Positions 8,751-17,372 are shown, counted from the first letter of the stretch. The stretch is 64,000 bases of DNA from Pseudomonas sp. KU26590 (GCF_026153515.1 NZ_CP110644.1:186001-250000), one strand, 5' to 3'. Program-made: numbers and translations. The notes: generated by a model from the sequence alone, not told the origin.

Positions 8751-8775
8751 TTGTAGGAGCGCGCTTGCCCGCGAA
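8751..8775. repeat. Single REP unit downstream of fau
   Basis: TTGTAGGAGCGCGCTTGCCC and following GCGAA match the REP family of 1302-1392. A degraded partner (GCCGGCAAGCGAATCCCTG) may lie at about 8820-8839. It sits between convergent fau and the 49-residue ORF at 8868-9017, where it could end both transcripts. Confidence 0.65.
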
Positions 8776-8867
8776 AATTCTCCCAGACGCCGAATATTTA
8801 TCAGGCGATCCGGACTCATCGCCGGCAAGCGAATCCCTGAAATGAACGCGCGCTGCGAAGAAGCGGT

Positions 8868-9017
8868 TTAGCGGCGAGGCTGTGGCTGCTGTTGCTGAGT
8901 GATTTCAACCGGGGCGTCTGCCTTGGCGGCCCACAGACTTTGCGCGTAACCGGTGGTGACGATTCCCAAGCCGAACAAAATTGCCAAAACCCACAGTACA
9001 TCCGGCTTGCGTCGCAT
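8868..9017 (-). CDS. Small single-pass membrane protein, 49 residues
   Basis: Short ORF with ATG at 9015-9017. The protein begins with a basic MRRKPD, has one hydrophobic segment of about 17 residues (VLWVLAILFGLGIVTTG, 7-23), then a short polar tail ending in a glutamine run and QPRR. The positive N-terminus predicts an N-in topology with a periplasmic tail; an uncleaved anchor or a signal peptide (cut after GYAQS) are both possible. It has its own upstream region of about 190 bases shared with the divergent EVE gene. I recognise no named family. Hydrophobic plan, codon use and spacing suggest it is real. Confidence 0.7.
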   Translation of the reverse strand: MRRKPDVLWVLAILFGLGIVTTGYAQSLWAAKADAPVEITQQQQPQPRR

Positions 9018-9210
9018 TCATAGTCCCCTTTGTAACGAATCAGAATCTAAAATCGATAACGTTTAAACAGGCTGCCAGATCGTGCAGCCCTTAAAATCCC
9101 GGCATTCTGCGGCAACGTGACGCAACACGCAAATACTGACGCCAGCCGACTGTCGGGTTGTCATAAAAACGTAGGACAACTTTCCCAAGACCTGTTCAGG
9201 AGCCTTATAA

Positions 9211-9660
9211 ATGGCCTATTGGCTGATGAAATCCGAGCCCGACGAGCTCTCGATCAGCGGGCTGAAAAAGCTCAGGCAGACGCGCTGGGACGGTGTCCGT
9301 AACTACCAGGCCCGCAACTTTCTGCGCGCGATGGCCGTGGGCGATCAGTTCTTTTTCTACCATTCCAGCTGCCCCGAACCCGGGATCGCGGGCATCGGAG
9401 AAATCGTCAAGGCCGCGTACCCCGATCCCACCGCGCTGGACGACAAAAGCCACTACTTCGACGCTAAAGCCACCGAGGAGAAAAATCCCTGGAGCGCGCT
9501 TGATGTGGCGTTTGTGGAGGTATTTCCAAAGGTGCTGGGGCTGGGCTTTCTGAAGCAACAACCTGCCCTGGAGCAGATGCCATTGGTGCAGAAAGGCAGC
9601 CGCTTGTCCGTCATGCCGGTGACGGACGAACAATGGGCAGCCGTGATGGGCCTGCGCTGA
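9211..9660 (+). CDS. EVE domain-containing protein
   Basis: Single-domain EVE protein of 149 residues (PUA-like fold), related to human THYN1. The start MAYWLMKSEPDELSI follows CAGGAG at about eleven bases. The family core is present: WDGVRNYQARNFLRAMAVGDQFFFYHSSC, then IAGIGEIVKAAYPDPTALD. EVE domains bind modified cytosine in nucleic acid and are often fused to restriction or regulatory proteins; here the domain stands alone in a housekeeping context, so a role in tRNA or DNA modification sensing is only a suggestion. Confidence 0.88.
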   Translation: MAYWLMKSEPDELSISGLKKLRQTRWDGVRNYQARNFLRAMAVGDQFFFYHSSCPEPGIAGIGEIVKAAYPDPTALDDKSHYFDAKATEEKNPWSALDVAFVEVFPKVLGLGFLKQQPALEQMPLVQKGSRLSVMPVTDEQWAAVMGLR

Positions 9661-9677
9661 GTTCAGAAGGCCGCGTG

Positions 9678-10088
9678 TTACTGGGCGATAAAGTTGTTGA
9701 ACAGCAGATCATCAACCACGGGTTTGCCGGTTTCCTGGGTCAGCACTTGCTGGGTCTGCTTCAGCGCTTCCTGACGCAGTTTTTCCTTGGCATCGACGTT
9801 GCCCATGCTGTCGACCGTTTGCTGAGTGAACAACGCCACCAGCTGATTGCGAATCAGCGGCTCGTTCTGCTTCACCAGTTTCTGCGCCTCGGCGCCGGTC
9901 ACGCGCAAGGCGACGTCGGCCTTATAGACGTGCAGTTTCGGGCTGCCATCCAGTGAGTAGTTGCCCACGAACGGTGGCGTCAACGCCACGTAGGAAACCT
10001 TGTTCGGATCTTCTTTCTCGCCGCCCTCTTCGGCCAGCGCAACAACAGGCATCGACAACGCCATCAACATCAGAATCCACGCTTTCAC
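9678..10088 (-). CDS. FliL-like secreted protein
   Basis: Protein of 136 residues with a cleavable signal peptide (MKAWILMLMALSMPVVALA) and a FliL-type domain: KVSYVALTPPFVGNYSLDG near 30-48 and TDEP-like helices later (LVKQNEPLIRNQLVALFTQQTVDSM). Start is a GTG (10086-10088) behind GGAGCGGACT. Classical FliL is a flagellar stator-associated membrane protein with an N-terminal anchor; this copy is far from flagellar genes and looks periplasmic rather than anchored, so a flagellar role is doubtful. It converges on the EVE gene 17 bases away. Confidence 0.75.
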   Translation of the reverse strand: MKAWILMLMALSMPVVALAEEGGEKEDPNKVSYVALTPPFVGNYSLDGSPKLHVYKADVALRVTGAEAQKLVKQNEPLIRNQLVALFTQQTVDSMGNVDAKEKLRQEALKQTQQVLTQETGKPVVDDLLFNNFIAQ

Positions 10089-10223
10089 AGTCCGCTCCTC
10101 AATCCGCTTCGCCGCATAGCTTACTTCAGCTTATGCACACCTATCAGGCCGGGGCATGCTTATTGACCCCACAACCTCGCTACCTGTACTTATCGGCCAT
10201 CCCCGAAAAAGGAATAGCCCTCG

Positions 10224-11201
10224 ATGAAAGCCGTGCTTTGCAAAGCCTTCGGTCCCGCTGCAGATCTGGTGCTGGAGGACATTCCAGGCCCGGAGCCGAA
10301 GAAGAACGAGATTCTTCTGGACGTGCACGCTGCCGGGGTCAACTTCCCGGACACGCTGATTATCGAAGGCAAATACCAGTTCAAGCCGCCTTTTCCGTTT
10401 TCGCCGGGAGGTGAGGCGTCGGGCGTCGTGACGGCTGTCGGTGAAAAGGTCAGCCATGTGCATGTCGGTGACCGGGTGATGGCGCTCACAGGCTGGGGCA
10501 GCTTCGCTGAACAGATCGCCGTGGCCGGTTACAACGTCCTGCCCATCCCCGAAACGATGGACTTCACTACCGCCGCCGCATTCAGCATGACCTACGGCAC
10601 GTCCATGCACGCCCTCACACAGCGCGCCAATCTAAAGGTCGGCGAAACCCTCCTCGTCCTTGGCGCGTCGGGAGGCGTCGGCCTCGCTGCCGTCGAGATC
10701 GGCAAAGCCATGGGCGCTCGCGTCATTGCCGCCGCCAGCAGCGCAGAAAAGCTTGAGGTCGCCAAAAACGCAGGCGCCGACGAGTTGATCAACTACAGCG
10801 AAAGCAATCTGAAGGATGAAATCAAACGCCTCACCAACGGTAACGGCGTCGATGTGATCTACGACCCTGTGGGCGGCGATCTTTTCGATCAGGCCGTTCG
10901 CGGCATTGCCTGGAACGGTCGATTGCTGGTCGTCGGCTTCGCCAGTGGTCGCATTCCCGAACTGCCGGTCAATCTCGCGCTGTTGAAAGGTGCCTCGGTT
11001 GTGGGTGTGTTCTGGGGCTCATTTGCCCAACGCCAGCCCCAAGACAACGCGGCGAATTTCCAGCAACTGTTCACCTGGTTCAGCGAGGGCAAGTTGAAGC
11101 CGCTGGTGTCCAAGGTCTACCCGCTGGAGCAGGCGGGTGAAGCGATTGAATCGTTGGCGCAGCGTAAAGCGGTGGGCAAGGTGGTGGTGAGCGTCAGGTA
11201 G
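10224..11201 (+). CDS. NADPH:quinone oxidoreductase (zinc-free MDR family)
   Basis: Medium-chain dehydrogenase/reductase of 325 residues of the quinone oxidoreductase branch. The N-terminal catalytic fold (MKAVLCKAFGPAADLVLEDI, NFPDTLIIEGKY) is followed by the NADPH Rossmann motif LVLGASGGVGLAAVEIGKAMGA near residues 144-165 and by GVDVIYDPVGGDLFDQ. The cysteine-rich zinc lobe of alcohol dehydrogenases is absent, as expected for QOR. AAAAAGGAA precedes the ATG by about nine bases. The natural substrate is unknown; quinone or enone reduction is likely. Confidence 0.85.
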   Translation: MKAVLCKAFGPAADLVLEDIPGPEPKKNEILLDVHAAGVNFPDTLIIEGKYQFKPPFPFSPGGEASGVVTAVGEKVSHVHVGDRVMALTGWGSFAEQIAVAGYNVLPIPETMDFTTAAAFSMTYGTSMHALTQRANLKVGETLLVLGASGGVGLAAVEIGKAMGARVIAAASSAEKLEVAKNAGADELINYSESNLKDEIKRLTNGNGVDVIYDPVGGDLFDQAVRGIAWNGRLLVVGFASGRIPELPVNLALLKGASVVGVFWGSFAQRQPQDNAANFQQLFTWFSEGKLKPLVSKVYPLEQAGEAIESLAQRKAVGKVVVSVR

Positions 11202-11218
11202 CGTGCATCGGGATCGAC

Positions 11219-11238
11219 CCCGTTCTGAATAGAACGGG
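11219..11238. terminator. Hairpin between convergent genes
   Basis: CCCGTTCT (11219-11226), loop GAAT, AGAACGGG (11231-11238) form a perfect 8-bp stem between the convergent oxidoreductase and TonB-domain genes. No long T-run follows on either strand, so termination strength is uncertain. Confidence 0.45.
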
Positions 11239-11265
11239 ATGACTTTGCGGTGTTCCCGCACGCGG

Positions 11266-11928
11266 TCACAGCATCATCCTCACCTGCTCGGGCAGCACAT
11301 CTTTATAACGCAGCTCAGCATTTGCGCCGCAGCGCTGAATGATGCCCGGAGCGGCCTCTGCCAGCGCATCCCCTAGCGCGAACCGCTGTTCATCGGGCAG
11401 CTTCCGGTAAGTGGCGACCCTCGCCAGCACTTTGAAGGTGTGCCGGAACACGCTCATGTCGATCTCCTCAAGACCGGATGAGTTTTGCTGGAAATCCTCC
11501 AACCGCTTGTTGAATTTGGTGCAGGTCAGGTGACGCAGGCTGCGGTGAAGCCAGGTGACAGGACTGTTGCCTTCCCGCGGGTGGACAAAATAATGCTCGT
11601 GGCGCAGGGAAACGACTGCCGGGCGGTTGTCACTCACCGCCCAGGGCTTCACTCGCCATGTGGGCGCAATGTTTACGACCGCGCGGGCCAACAGGGGATG
11701 GGAGCTTTCCAGCACCTCGGGCTCGGAAACGCGACCGTCATGGTGAGCCTTGATGTCGAACAAGACCCACCCGGATACGCCTGACTTCAAGAGTGAATAC
11801 GGCCAGGCCGGCGCCCTGCGGTAGTCATACTCCACACTGCCCTCATCCGCGCTTGCCGCGATACAAAGCGCACACATCACGCACAGAACCCACCTGCTTA
11901 TCACTGTCGTCACCCGCGCCCGCTCCAT
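11266..11928 (-). CDS. Secreted TonB C-terminal-domain protein
   Basis: Product of 220 residues from the ATG at 11926-11928, which places a signal peptide first (VTTVISRWVLCVMCALCIAASA); a longer frame to 11997 adds a non-signal-like leader. Residues about 38-95 resemble the TonB C-terminal domain: PAWPYSLLKSGVSGWVLFDIKAHHDGRVSEP then ESSHPLLARAVVNIAPTWRVKPW. The N-terminal membrane anchor and Pro-rich linker of a real TonB are missing. The C-terminal half is unassigned. An accessory periplasmic protein is the safest reading. It is divergent from the acyltransferase gene that follows. Confidence 0.6.
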   Translation of the reverse strand: MERARVTTVISRWVLCVMCALCIAASADEGSVEYDYRRAPAWPYSLLKSGVSGWVLFDIKAHHDGRVSEPEVLESSHPLLARAVVNIAPTWRVKPWAVSDNRPAVVSLRHEHYFVHPREGNSPVTWLHRSLRHLTCTKFNKRLEDFQQNSSGLEEIDMSVFRHTFKVLARVATYRKLPDEQRFALGDALAEAAPGIIQRCGANAELRYKDVLPEQVRMML

Positions 11929-12153
11929 TCTGCCTTTGCCTGGGTGCAAAAGCCTGGCGCGCATTTTGTGCGTTGGTCTGCGCCTGCAACAGCTCATGAC
12001 TTCCCAAGGCTGCGTAGGACCAGTCCCAAAATCAACACCTCGTTAAACAACCCGCGACGGCGGCTGATGTGTTCCGTATATTTCACGGCCGATACATACC
12101 GAACACACCTTCATTCGGTATCGACTCCAATACAAATTGCGGACCCCGTATTG

Positions 12154-13305
12154 ATGACCGTCACTCTGATTTTGATCACGTTGTATGCGCTGTCGATCGC
12201 GATATTTTGCCTCGCCACCCAGCGCCTGCCGATCCTCTCCCGAGACGCGCTCCACCGCGTTTCGTCGCTGGACGGGCTGCGTGGCGTGCTCGCAACCGCA
12301 GTCATCGTTCATCACTTCATCGTCAGTTATTACTGGCACGTCAACGGGGTCTGGGAAACCACGGACAGCCGCGTGCTGAACAACATGGGCACGGTGCCGG
12401 TGTCGTTGTTTTTCATGATCACGGGTTACCTGTTTACCGCGAAGATCTACCGAAGCGAGCCGAAATGGCGGCAGATCCTGTCGTCACGGTTACGGCGGAT
12501 CTTCCCGATGTACCTCTTCAGCGTGACGCTAATTACGGCCATCGCGCTGTACCAGTCAGCGGGAATCAGCGCGCCGATCATAGACACCATCAAGTCGCTC
12601 GGCCGATGGGTGATTTTAATTGGCAGCCCCATCAATGCTTTTCCAGACACCGTACGTATCAACGCTTCGGTGCAATGGACGCTGCTCTATGAAGCCGTCT
12701 TCTATCTGTCGCTGCCGGTGCTGTATTGCCTGCTTCGGCGCAAGCTCCCCGGCATGGCCGTCGTCGTCTCGCTGATTGTGCTGGCGTGCCTGTGGGGCGA
12801 ATACCACCATCACTTTCACAACCGGTTCATCAAACTGTTTGCTGTCGGCATTGCGGTGGCGGTCTTTGAGGACCGGATGCGCCGGTGGCGAATCGACTTC
12901 ACGGGCGTGCGCTGCACGTTGGTTGCAGTCGCGATACTGCTGATCAGCATGAAGCTCAAATCGTACTCGACGCTGCAAATGCTGATTCTGGGGGTTCCGT
13001 TTGCGCTGTTCGTACTCGGCAACAGCCTGCACGGGGTGCTGGAGATTCGCGGGTTAAAGATTCTGGGCGAAGCCAGCTTCAGCATTTACCTGCTGCACGG
13101 CATCGTCATATACAGCGTTTTCAGCTTGATGGGTGCGTATGACTTCGCCACACCGGATCCGCTTAGCTACGCACTGTACTTACCGCTGATCATCCTGCTG
13201 ACCAGCAGTATCAGCGTCGCGACGTACTGGTGCATCGAGCATCCGTTCCTGCGCAAGGCACCCCCGAGCGCCAGAGCAACCCCCCGAACGCTTGAGATTC
13301 GGTAA
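12154..13305 (+). CDS. Acyltransferase 3 family membrane protein
   Basis: Integral-membrane acyltransferase (OafA/NolL/WecH superfamily) of 383 residues from ATG 12154; ATG 12067 is an in-frame alternative with no clear ribosome site at either. The family start SSLDGLRGVLATAVIVHHF (about 34-52) contains the conserved His, and FFMITGYLF follows. About ten hydrophobic helices run to the C-terminus, including GEASFSIYLLHGIVIYSV. Such proteins O-acylate surface sugars. There is no SGNH domain, unlike the paralogue at 18909-20867. Target glycan unknown; no glycan synthesis genes adjoin. Confidence 0.83.
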   Translation: MTVTLILITLYALSIAIFCLATQRLPILSRDALHRVSSLDGLRGVLATAVIVHHFIVSYYWHVNGVWETTDSRVLNNMGTVPVSLFFMITGYLFTAKIYRSEPKWRQILSSRLRRIFPMYLFSVTLITAIALYQSAGISAPIIDTIKSLGRWVILIGSPINAFPDTVRINASVQWTLLYEAVFYLSLPVLYCLLRRKLPGMAVVVSLIVLACLWGEYHHHFHNRFIKLFAVGIAVAVFEDRMRRWRIDFTGVRCTLVAVAILLISMKLKSYSTLQMLILGVPFALFVLGNSLHGVLEIRGLKILGEASFSIYLLHGIVIYSVFSLMGAYDFATPDPLSYALYLPLIILLTSSISVATYWCIEHPFLRKAPPSARATPRTLEIR

Positions 13306-13589
13306 CGGGTCACCGATGCGCGCTGGCCGACGGCGAACTGAACACCTCGTTCGCCCGGCTGGCCATGCTGCACCGGTGAGCAACTTCTTCGGCGAACATC
13401 CCGCTAATGAACGCTTCTGCGAAAACGTCAATCACTGACTGCCTCCCGACATCCCCGATGCGATGTTCGCAAAGGAATTACCTTTAGCCAACGTTTACGG
13501 CTTTTTATCCGATGAGAAGCCTTCCTATTTTCTGTAATGAAAATGTAATATTCGGATCCGCATAACAAAAAAATAAATGGAGTGTCCCG

Positions 13590-14939
13590 ATGTTTGCCTT
13601 TTTCCGTCCTGCCGCACATCAGGCTCCGCTGCCTGAGGAGCGTGTCGACTCCACCTATCGCCGCCTTCGCTGGCAGATTTTCGCCGGCATCTTCTTCGGC
13701 TACGCCGGCTACTATTTGCTGCGCAAGAATTTCTCGCTGGCCATGCCCTATCTGATCGATGAGGGATACAGCCGCGGTCAATTGGGGCTTGCGATCTCGG
13801 CGATTGCCATTGCGTACGGGCTGTCGAAATTCCTGATGGGGCTGGTGTCGGATCGCTCCAACCCGCGTTACTTCCTGCCATTCGGACTGTTGATTTCTGC
13901 GCTGGTGATGTTCGTGTTCGGATTCGCACCCTGGGCGACGTCCAGCGTGACCATCATGTTCATTCTGCTGTTCCTCAACGGCTGGGCCCAGGGCATGGGC
14001 TGGCCGCCGAGCGGACGCACGATGGTGCACTGGTGGTCGCAGAAGGAGCGTGGCGGTGTGGTGTCGGTGTGGAACGTAGCGCACAACGTCGGCGGCGGCT
14101 TGATCGGACCGCTGTTCCTGCTCGGACTCGGCTGGACCAACGACTGGCACGCCGCATTTTATGTGCCTGCGGCGGTTGCCCTGTTTGTTGCGCTGTTCGC
14201 CTTCGTCACCATGCGTGATACCCCGCAGTCCGTGGGTTTGCCGCCGGTCGAGGACTACAAGAACGACTACCCGGAAGGATATGACGCGAGCCACGAAGAG
14301 GAATTCACCGCCAAAGAGATCTTCGTAAAATACGTCCTGCGCAACAAAATGCTCTGGTACATCGCGCTGGCCAACGTGTTCGTCTATCTGCTGCGTTACG
14401 GCGTGCTGGACTGGGCGCCAACGTACTTGAAAGAAGCCAAGCACTTCGACGTCGACAAGACGTCCTGGGCGTACTTCTTTTACGAGTGGGCAGGCATTCC
14501 GGGCACGCTGCTGTGCGGCTGGATGTCCGACAAGATTTTCCGTGGCAACCGTGGCCTGACCGGCATTGTGTTCATGGCGATGGTGACCGTTGCGACGCTG
14601 GTGTACTGGCTCAATCCGCCAGGCAACCCCACCGTCGACATGATTGCTCTGGTCTCGATCGGTTTCCTGATCTACGGCCCGGTCATGCTGGTCGGCTTGC
14701 AGGCGCTTGAGCTGGCACCGAAGAAAGCAGCCGGCACCGCAGCAGGATTCACTGGCCTGTTCGGATACCTCGGTGGCTCGGTCGCGGCCAGCGCGCTGAT
14801 GGGCTACACAGTCGACCACTTCGGCTGGGACGGCGGCTTCGTGCTGCTGGTGTCCGCTTGTATCCTCGCGATGGCGTTCCTGGTGCCGACGCTGCGGCAT
14901 ACGCGGGTGGCGAGTCAATCGCGAGAGGAAATGGCTTAG
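13590..14939 (+). CDS. glpT: Glycerol-3-phosphate transporter GlpT
   Basis: Major-facilitator antiporter of 449 residues in the organophosphate:phosphate family, exchanging glycerol-3-phosphate for phosphate. Twelve hydrophobic helices are evident. Family blocks: [21 protein letters not shown] (helix 1, with Arg45-equivalent substrate region), [20 protein letters not shown] (helix 5 region) and [23 protein letters not shown] precedes the ATG by about seven bases. UhpT and PgtP paralogues are similar; GlpT is preferred from overall resemblance and its position beside the oxidoreductase and ubiD genes in related genomes (recall). The 284 bases upstream hold its AT-rich promoter region and no gene that I can see. 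Confidence 0.85.
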   Translation: MFAFFRPAAHQAPLPEERVDSTYRRLRWQIFAGIFFGYAGYYLLRKNFSLAMPYLIDEGYSRGQLGLAISAIAIAYGLSKFLMGLVSDRSNPRYFLPFGLLISALVMFVFGFAPWATSSVTIMFILLFLNGWAQGMGWPPSGRTMVHWWSQKERGGVVSVWNVAHNVGGGLIGPLFLLGLGWTNDWHAAFYVPAAVALFVALFAFVTMRDTPQSVGLPPVEDYKNDYPEGYDASHEEEFTAKEIFVKYVLRNKMLWYIALANVFVYLLRYGVLDWAPTYLKEAKHFDVDKTSWAYFFYEWAGIPGTLLCGWMSDKIFRGNRGLTGIVFMAMVTVATLVYWLNPPGNPTVDMIALVSIGFLIYGPVMLVGLQALELAPKKAAGTAAGFTGLFGYLGGSVAASALMGYTVDHFGWDGGFVLLVSACILAMAFLVPTLRHTRVASQSREEMA

Positions 14940-14949
14940 GTCTCAAACG

Positions 14950-14980
14950 AAAAAGGCTTGATCAGTGCGCTGATCAAGCC
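14950..14980 (-). terminator. Rho-independent terminator of the toxin gene
   Basis: GGCTTGATCAG (14955-14965), loop TGCG, CTGATCAAGCC (14970-14980) form an 11-bp perfect stem. Read on the minus strand it is followed by a run of five T (complement of 14950-14954), so it ends the toxin-antitoxin transcript; it may also stop glpT read-through. Confidence 0.85.
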
Positions 14981-14988
14981 ACGTCCGT

Positions 14989-15258
14989 TCAAGGGTATTG
15001 CTGGCGGGCGTGAAGGACGCTCAGGATCTCGATCCGATCTGTTAGTCGGTAAATAACCAGGTAATTCGGATGGACAATGATTTCGCGGGTATTGACCACG
15101 CGACCTAAGCGGTAAAGGTAAGGATGCTCGGGCAGTGCTGAAGTAGCTCTCTCAATTTCAGCATAAAGCTCCTCCGCCGCTTGTGGATTTCGCTCATCAA
15201 TATACTCAAGTATCTCCCACAGATCGGCGACTGCCTCCGGGCGCCACTCAACGATCAT
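14989..15258 (-). CDS. RelE/ParE family toxin
   Basis: Type II toxin of 89 residues with the ParE/RelE fold: MIVEWRPEAVADLWEILEYIDERNPQAA at the N-terminus, the strand REIIVHPNYLVIYRL and the C-terminal EILSVLHARQQYP, the family's typical end. RelE members cleave mRNA at the ribosome and ParE members inhibit gyrase; this short form with VLHARQQYP cannot be assigned to one activity from sequence. The start overlaps the antitoxin stop by 11 bases (15248-15258), antitoxin first, and a terminator follows within 10 bases. Confidence 0.88.
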   Translation of the reverse strand: MIVEWRPEAVADLWEILEYIDERNPQAAEELYAEIERATSALPEHPYLYRLGRVVNTREIIVHPNYLVIYRLTDRIEILSVLHARQQYP

Positions 15259-15442
15259 CGCTACGCTTGTCGCGCTTGGCGGCCAGTCTGGCTTTCAGTT
15301 GAGCCATGACTTCATCATGCGCGACGTTAGGTCTTGGATCGTCTACCGAAGCCTGCACCTTGGCATGGAGCCACGCGTCATAACGCGCAGCCTGCTCTTC
15401 TGATTCGAACTCCGACACAAGCGGAGAAAGCCGAGCACTCAT
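15248..15442 (-). CDS. Antitoxin of the RelE/ParE pair
   Basis: Antitoxin of 64 residues encoded directly upstream of and overlapping the toxin. MSARLSPLVSEFESEEQAARYDAWLHAKVQ resembles the 'stability determinant'/RelB-like antitoxins, and the basic C-terminus (LKARLAAKRDKRSDDR) is likely disordered and toxin-binding. DNA binding for autoregulation is expected from the family but no operator was identified. The identification rests mainly on size, order and overlap with a clear toxin. Confidence 0.8.
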   Translation of the reverse strand: MSARLSPLVSEFESEEQAARYDAWLHAKVQASVDDPRPNVAHDEVMAQLKARLAAKRDKRSDDR

Positions 15443-15517
15443 GATTAACTCCTCAGGGGGTTTCGATGCAGTCTAGCGTCTCGCGCGCAAGCCTGATCGG
15501 AAGATCGTGACCAGATG

Positions 15518-16192
15518 CTATATCGCCAACAACACCGGCCTGCACCGTTTTAACCGCGCCTCCAGGCTCAAGTCCGGCATGGCGTGGGTGCGCAATGCGC
15601 GGATGGTTTGTTCGACGTATTCCCAGGTGGTCCCGTATCGCCCGCTGGCATTGGCCAGCACTTGGGTGAGCACGCTGTCGGGCAGGTTGCCGGCGTAACT
15701 GGGCAGATGCCGCTCCAGCACAAATCCCAACGCCTGCACTTTGGTGCCGTCTTCAAGTCGGCAGTTGAGCCAGTGTGGGCGGTAGGAGGGGAAAGGCATT
15801 TCTCTCTGCCACAACGCCAGCAGAGACTCGTCGATATTGTCTTCGGGCAATCTGTAGGCGAATCCGCTGCAGGACCCGCCGCGATCCAGACCGAATACCA
15901 GCCCTGGCTGCTCGGGCGTGCCACGGTGTTCGTGGGACCAGAGATAGAGACCGCGATGATAGCCGTGGACCCGACCGCGCTGACGCTCGACGGCGCTGCA
16001 CTCGGGTCGCCAGATCAATGATCCGTACGCGAACAACCAGATCGGACCGCCTTGATGGCGGCTCATCGTGGCATGGATGGAGGCAAGCAGCTGTTCGCGG
16101 CTCAGTTTCGGCCCAAGATCGATGACCGGCGGGTAGGACAACCCCAAGCCGTCATGGACGGCTTCCGCCAGGATATTGATTTGATTCCCCAT
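15518..16192 (-). CDS. ChaC-family gamma-glutamylcyclotransferase
   Basis: Glutathione-specific gamma-glutamylcyclotransferase (ChaC) releasing 5-oxoproline and Cys-Gly. ATG 16190-16192 (MGNQINILAEAV) is chosen because GGTGGGGGGAACC precedes it by a normal distance; the frame extends to 16273 without a better site. The substrate motif WLFAYGSLIWRPE near 50-62 is the family's YGSL signature, followed by RGRVHGYHRGLYLWSHEHRGT and GLDRGGSCSGFAYRLP. A glutamate near EREM... is the likely acid/base. Length of 224 residues is normal. It stands alone between the TA pair and the reductase gene. Confidence 0.88.
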   Translation of the reverse strand: MGNQINILAEAVHDGLGLSYPPVIDLGPKLSREQLLASIHATMSRHQGGPIWLFAYGSLIWRPECSAVERQRGRVHGYHRGLYLWSHEHRGTPEQPGLVFGLDRGGSCSGFAYRLPEDNIDESLLALWQREMPFPSYRPHWLNCRLEDGTKVQALGFVLERHLPSYAGNLPDSVLTQVLANASGRYGTTWEYVEQTIRALRTHAMPDLSLEARLKRCRPVLLAI

Positions 16193-16403
16193 CTGGTTCC
16201 CCCCACCGGCAAGGCTGACGCCGGTGCAACGCTGAACACTCATAAAACGGGTCTGGCAACAACGAATGAACAATCAGACGGCATCGCAGGCAGTGTGACG
16301 TTGTGACTTGGCCACCGGCGCATAGGTCACGCCGGAAAAGCCGATATCTGACAAACAGTCATGCAATACGCTGTCCACATTCAGCTCGACGAGTGGCTAC
16401 GCT

Positions 16404-17372
16404 TCAGGGCCTCGGCGCATACGCGAAAACATCGGCACGCATCTGATGCGCATCCATGCCGGCCAGCACCAGCGCATCGAGGGTCGAATAGACCATGGCC
16501 GGAGAACCGCTGGCATAGACATAAAGCGACTTCAGATCGCTGAAGTCCTCACAGACCGCCTCGTGCAGCATGCCGCAACGCCCTTCCCAACCGCATAGAT
16601 CACTGACGATTCTGTGCAGGAAGAGGTTAGGCAGCGTCTGCCATTCATCCCAATGCGTGAGCTGGTAGAAATCTTCCGGACGGCGCATTCCCCAATACAC
16701 ATGCACCGGATACGGAAAACCCTTGGAGCGGCAATGCTCGATCAGGCTCTGCATCTGCCCCATACCGGTGCCTGCTGCAATCAATACCAGTGGACCATCG
16801 GGCAATTCGCCCAAATGAGTGTCGCCGAACGGCAATTCGACCCGCGCCATACCCTCGCGCTGCAACTGCTTGATCAGATTTTGCGCACTCGCCTCGCGGG
16901 CAAGGACGTGAATTTCCAGATCGCGACCGTTCTCCGGCGCAGACGCCATGGAAAACGCCGATTTTTCGCCGTCATCCCGATGGATCATCAGGTACTGACC
17001 GGCGTGATAACGCGGCGGTTTGCCCGCAGGCGCACGGAGCATCACGCGCCAGACATCGCCGCCCACTTCCACACACTCGCTGACCTGGCAGGCGAACGTG
17101 CGCACCGGCAGCTCGCCGAGCGCCAGCACGCTGTCCCACAGCACAACGCAGTCTTGCTGCGGCACCGCCAGGCAGGTGTAGATTTCGCCGTGGTTGCGGA
17201 TCTCTCCCGCCTGTTCAACGCTGCCTTCAACCAGCAGCGCAGAACAGATGTGGCAATTGCCGTTGCGACAGCTCTGAGGGCATTCGTAGCCCAGGCGCTG
17301 AGCGGCGTCGAGGATCCGCTCGCCTGGCAATGTCTCGATGACTGCGCCCGATGGCTGCAAGGTTACACGCAT
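16404..17372 (-). CDS. Ferredoxin-domain NAD(P)H/FAD oxidoreductase
   Basis: Flavoprotein reductase of 322 residues from ATG 17370-17372. An N-terminal plant-type [2Fe-2S] domain shows CRNGNCHIC with a further Cys in YTCLA (ligands about 35, 40, 43 and 67). A ferredoxin-NADP reductase module follows: FAD motif YHAGQYLMIH, then SAFSMASAP and NAD motif LIAAGTGMGQMQSLIEH. It is often labelled CDP-6-deoxy-delta-3,4-glucoseen reductase, but no deoxysugar genes are nearby. The ATG overlaps the ubiD stop by one base (TGATG), so the two are translationally coupled; an electron supply linked to prenyl-FMN/UbiD or ubiquinone metabolism is an inference. Confidence 0.85.
   Translation of the reverse strand: MRVTLQPSGAVIETLPGERILDAAQRLGYECPQSCRNGNCHICSALLVEGSVEQAGEIRNHGEIYTCLAVPQQDCVVLWDSVLALGELPVRTFACQVSECVEVGGDVWRVMLRAPAGKPPRYHAGQYLMIHRDDGEKSAFSMASAPENGRDLEIHVLAREASAQNLIKQLQREGMARVELPFGDTHLGELPDGPLVLIAAGTGMGQMQSLIEHCRSKGFPYPVHVYWGMRRPEDFYQLTHWDEWQTLPNLFLHRIVSDLCGWEGRCGMLHEAVCEDFSDLKSLYVYASGSPAMVYSTLDALVLAGMDAHQMRADVFAYAPRP

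Noticed and set aside
8816..9001. Minus-strand frame of 61 codons
   Set aside because: A different frame of the same strand gives the 49-residue membrane protein with better features; this one has no hydrophobic plan or ribosome site.
12067..12153. Longer N-terminus for the acyltransferase at 11944-13305
   Set aside because: The extra residues are polar and unlike the family; kept only as an alternative start at 12067.
13428..14918. Long antisense open frame (496 codons) opposite glpT
   Set aside because: Product is rich in His, Gln and Arg with no domain; it mirrors the codon bias of the real glpT gene.
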